Positions 58,920-64,000 of a stretch of DNA of 64,000 bases are shown here, piece after piece. Source of the stretch: CBDIBC01 sp965276635 (GTDB lineage Bacteria; Actinomycetota; Acidimicrobiia; Acidimicrobiales; Palsa-688); the NCBI GenBank assembly GCA_965276635.1, contig CBDIBC010000001.1:1-64000 (forward strand), in the 5' to 3' direction. The first letter of the stretch is position 1; the number at the start of each line of letters is the position of its first letter. The position numbers were made by a program, and so were the translations under genes. The notes beneath the pieces are model-generated. The model made no database searches and was not told where the DNA came from. It was given only the letters and a program-made list of their open reading frames with translations.

Positions 58920-59705
58920 TCAGCCGGCGCGATCGGGCTGAGGCTGGCCGGTGTTCTGGTGGACCATGAACCGGGCCCCAAACGGATCGGCGATCCCGGC
59001 CATTCGGCCGAAGGGCGAGTCAAACGCGGGGGCCACCACACTCCCGCCAGAGCTCTCGGCGGCGGCCGCGGCCTGGTCCGCGGACGCAACGCCGAAGTAG
59101 ACGAGCCAGTGCGAGTCCCCCGCGGCGCCCATCATGCCACCCATACCGCCGAGGGGTGCCTCAGCACCGCGATGGTGGAAGGTCTGGTAGTCGGGGCCGG
59201 CCATCTCGAGGGGACGGGTCTCGTGGCCGAACACCGCTTCGTAGAACGCCCATGCGGCGGCGGGCTCCGTGGAGCGGAGGTCCTCCCAGACGATGCCGCC
59301 CGGCTCGTTGGTGAGCCCTGCGCCGATGTGGGTGCCCGCCTGCCACACCCCGAAGACCGCGCCCGAGGGGTCGGCGACCATCGCCATCCGTCCCAGGTCC
59401 CCGACGTCCCTCGGAGGAAGTATGACGGTGCCGCCGTTGGTAGCGATGAGCTGCGCGGTCGCGTCGGCGTCATCGGTCGCCAGGTACAGGGTCCACGCGA
59501 CCGGGCCGGCTTGTTGGGGGCCGATGCCAGCCACCGCCGACGATCCCATCAGGGCGCTGACGTACCCGCCGAACTCATCCCCTGCGTCGGTGTAGGTCCA
59601 CCCGAGGACGGAGGTGTAGAAGGCCTTGGCCGCGTCGGCCTCCGGGACGCTGATGTCCGCCCAAGAAGGTGTGCCGGCGGGCCACGGAGATGTGCGGATA
59701 GTCAT
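58920..59705 (-). CDS. two-domain VOC (glyoxalase-like) protein
   Basis: A 261-residue protein with two VOC domains: SWADISVPEADAAKAFYTSV, MAMVADPSGAVFGVWQAG and then VWEDLRSTEPAAAWAFYEAV, MAGIADPFGARFMVHQN. It is like the cofC/hydroxylase-type VOC proteins of actinomycetes. The ATG at 59705 is chosen because it begins at the family's first strand. Substrate unknown. Confidence 0.88.
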   Translation of the reverse strand: MTIRTSPWPAGTPSWADISVPEADAAKAFYTSVLGWTYTDAGDEFGGYVSALMGSSAVAGIGPQQAGPVAWTLYLATDDADATAQLIATNGGTVILPPRDVGDLGRMAMVADPSGAVFGVWQAGTHIGAGLTNEPGGIVWEDLRSTEPAAAWAFYEAVFGHETRPLEMAGPDYQTFHHRGAEAPLGGMGGMMGAAGDSHWLVYFGVASADQAAAAAESSGGSVVAPAFDSPFGRMAGIADPFGARFMVHQNTGQPQPDRAG

Positions 59706-59758
59706 CACGCAATCTACCGCCCGTCCCGTAGCCGGATCGTCGACCGGAGCCGTTCCGT

Positions 59759-59779
59759 TAGCCAGACTTTGGCTATAAT
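59759..59779 (+). promoter_or_regulatory. operator and -10 of the fourth TA module
   Basis: Inverted repeat TAGCCA-N5-TGGCTA (59759-59775) overlapping TATAAT at 59774-59779, which ends 7 nt before the ATG. Consistent with a leaderless autoregulated message. Confidence 0.65.
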
Positions 59780-59786
59780 AGGCGTA

Positions 59787-60056
59787 ATGACGGTCGTACC
59801 GCTGGGCGAGGCAAAGGACCGGCTCTCGGAGTACGTCGCCGGTGTGGAGCGCACCCACGACCGGGTGATGATCACCCGCCACGGCCGACCCGCTGCCGTG
59901 CTGGTCTCACCCCACGACCTCGCTGCGCTCGAAGAGACCGTCGACGTCTTGGCCACACCGGGCGCTCCGGAAGCCATCGCTGAGGGTCTCGCCGATCTGA
60001 AGGCCAGGCGCGTGGCGGATAACGAAGCCCTGCGTGCTCGTTTCGCCCCTCCGTGA
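59787..60056 (+). CDS. Phd/YefM-family antitoxin
   Basis: An 89-residue antitoxin: TVVPLGEAKDRLSEYVAGV, RVMITRHGRPAAVLVSPHDL, and an acidic/helical tail with LADLKARRVADNEAL. The stop overlaps the toxin start (GTGA). Confidence 0.92.
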   Translation: MTVVPLGEAKDRLSEYVAGVERTHDRVMITRHGRPAAVLVSPHDLAALEETVDVLATPGAPEAIAEGLADLKARRVADNEALRARFAPP

Positions 60057-60319
60057 GCCACCCGTATCAGGTCCGCATCTCGGCTCGCGCCGAACGTGAC
60101 CTCATCCGCCTCCCCGAGAAGATCCGTTCCGCCTGTCTAGACTTCATCTTCAGCGCTCTGGCCGACGACCCGCATCGGCTCGGCCGGGCGCTTGGCGGTC
60201 AGCTGGCCGGCCTGCGCTCGGCACGACGCGGGACCTACCGGATCATCGACGACGTCGATGATCAGCTGCGGCGCATCGACATCGTTCACATCGATCATCG
60301 GGGCAACGTGTACCGCTAA
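60053..60319 (+). CDS. RelE/ParE-family toxin
   Basis: An 88-residue RelE-fold toxin: QVRISARAERDLIRLPEKIR, LGRALGGQLAGLRSARRGTY, RIIDDVDDQLRRIDIVHIDH, RGNVYR. This is the canonical RelE end (IDHRxxxYR). Partner is the Phd-type antitoxin immediately upstream. Confidence 0.93.
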   Translation: MSHPYQVRISARAERDLIRLPEKIRSACLDFIFSALADDPHRLGRALGGQLAGLRSARRGTYRIIDDVDDQLRRIDIVHIDHRGNVYR

Positions 60320-60736
60320 CCGAGCGATCCTCATCTCGGACACGTCGGACCCTTGCTTCTCGCCGGTCACGCGACGAGTTCGTACTGGGCTTCCGGGCTG
60401 GTTCAGCCGTGTTGAGCAGCGCTCGTCATGGATACGAGGACCACTGCGTCATGGTTGGGGCTGCCTGGTGGGTCTCGGGAGATGATGAAGCGTTCGCTCT
60501 GTCGTCGAGTCGGAAGACCTCGTGGCCAAGTCTGAGGTGACCGACGGTGGGCTGGTGAAGGGGCTTCCGCTGGCTGCGGTGGGGGCCCCGGCACGGCCAT
60601 CGCCACCTGCCGCGACGTAATCTCCCACCTGCACTGGCACAAGCAGCCGGCGGTGGCGGTGCGACACCGATCAATCACCAAAGAACCGCCCGCCGGAGAA
60701 CAAATGGCACTAGGCCCGGCAGCAGCCTACTGCGCG
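60320..60736. other. gene-free region between RelE and the rRNA terminator
   Basis: About 420 bases with only shadow reading frames. A few fragments may come from decayed genes; none could be named. Confidence 0.45.
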
Positions 60737-60770
60737 ACGAAGCCCCGCCCGGAACGGGGCGGGGCTTCGT
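60737..60770 (-). terminator. rRNA operon terminator
   Basis: A perfect 14-bp stem (ACGAAGCCCCGCCC / GGGCGGGGCTTCGT) around a 6-base loop, 10 bases beyond the 5S rRNA on its 3' side. Strong intrinsic-type hairpin. Confidence 0.85.
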
Positions 60771-60780
60771 ACGCACAAAT

Positions 60781-60899
<119 letters not shown>

Positions 60900-60975
60900 A
60901 CCTTGCTCGACTGCTGGCGCACCACACACGGGTGCTGCCCTTGAGCGTTTCATAGCGAGCACAAGCATTGTTTGC

Positions 60976-64000
<3,025 letters not shown>

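Overview
The window is high-GC DNA with dense coding, frequent GTG starts and many ATGA/GTGA stop-start overlaps. It carries an actinobacterial-type dapD, ScpAB, an egtB-egtD pair, a DUF1015 protein, a DhnA-type class I aldolase, KorAB, remnants of an LLM (F420-type) oxidoreductase and several ECF sigma factors. This points to an Actinomycetota, plausibly of the Acidimicrobiia type. That placement is inferred from gene content and should be tested with the 23S gene at the right end.

Layout. 1-3.7 kb: dapD, then a three-gene cell-surface cluster (a Ser/Gly-rich secreted protein, a DUF916-like membrane-anchored protein and a small protein with an LAYTG sorting-like motif), closed by a strong hairpin. 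3.7-5.0 kb: an ATP-grasp ligase. 5.07-12.65 kb: a decaying integrated element inserted in the 3' end of a tRNA-Pro(GGG) gene. It is bounded by 46-bp perfect repeats, with GGTTCTCAC arm-type repeats just inside both ends, and holds a tyrosine integrase, an excisionase-like protein, a truncated MobF relaxase, an ECF sigma gene with a partner, two unknown genes and two pseudogenes. 12.7-33 kb: conserved chromosome. Minus-strand genes are a SpoIIE phosphatase, der, a DUF512 radical SAM protein, the chain scpA-scpB-rluB-tyrA-aroA-cmk-plsC, an HD protein, an M50 protease, a DksA-like protein, and a DNA-repair/nucleotide group (tlyA-nadK-recN, pyrG, Nudix). ispH and trpS are on the plus strand.

33-46.5 kb: a more mixed region. 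It holds a Lys/Ala-rich histone-like protein, a HAD phosphatase with a damaged 5' end, a TetR gene next to an ester-cyclase remnant, a lipoprotein, a membrane-bound hydroxylase, five overlapping genes holding two consecutive ECF sigma/anti-sigma pairs, three PIN-toxin TA modules, and a patch of decaying genes (LLM, two VOC genes). 46.5-57.4 kb: SDR, egtD-egtB (ergothioneine), korA-korB, an aldolase, a Cof-type phosphatase, a short SSB-like protein and a 702-aa RG-rich TPR protein. 57.7-60.3 kb: a DHFR-family protein, a two-domain VOC protein and a Phd/RelE module. 60.7-64 kb: the 3' end of an rRNA operon on the minus strand (23S running off the window, 5S, terminator).

Three themes cross the window. 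First, 15-bp tandem repeats recur at five or more unrelated loci, in genes and between them. Second, all four TA modules and the histone-like gene have a -10-like hexamer about 5-8 nt before the start codon, as expected for leaderless transcripts. Third, several genes have damaged or unclear 5' ends (HAD at 33.46 kb, tlyA, rluB), which may be real or may be assembly errors.
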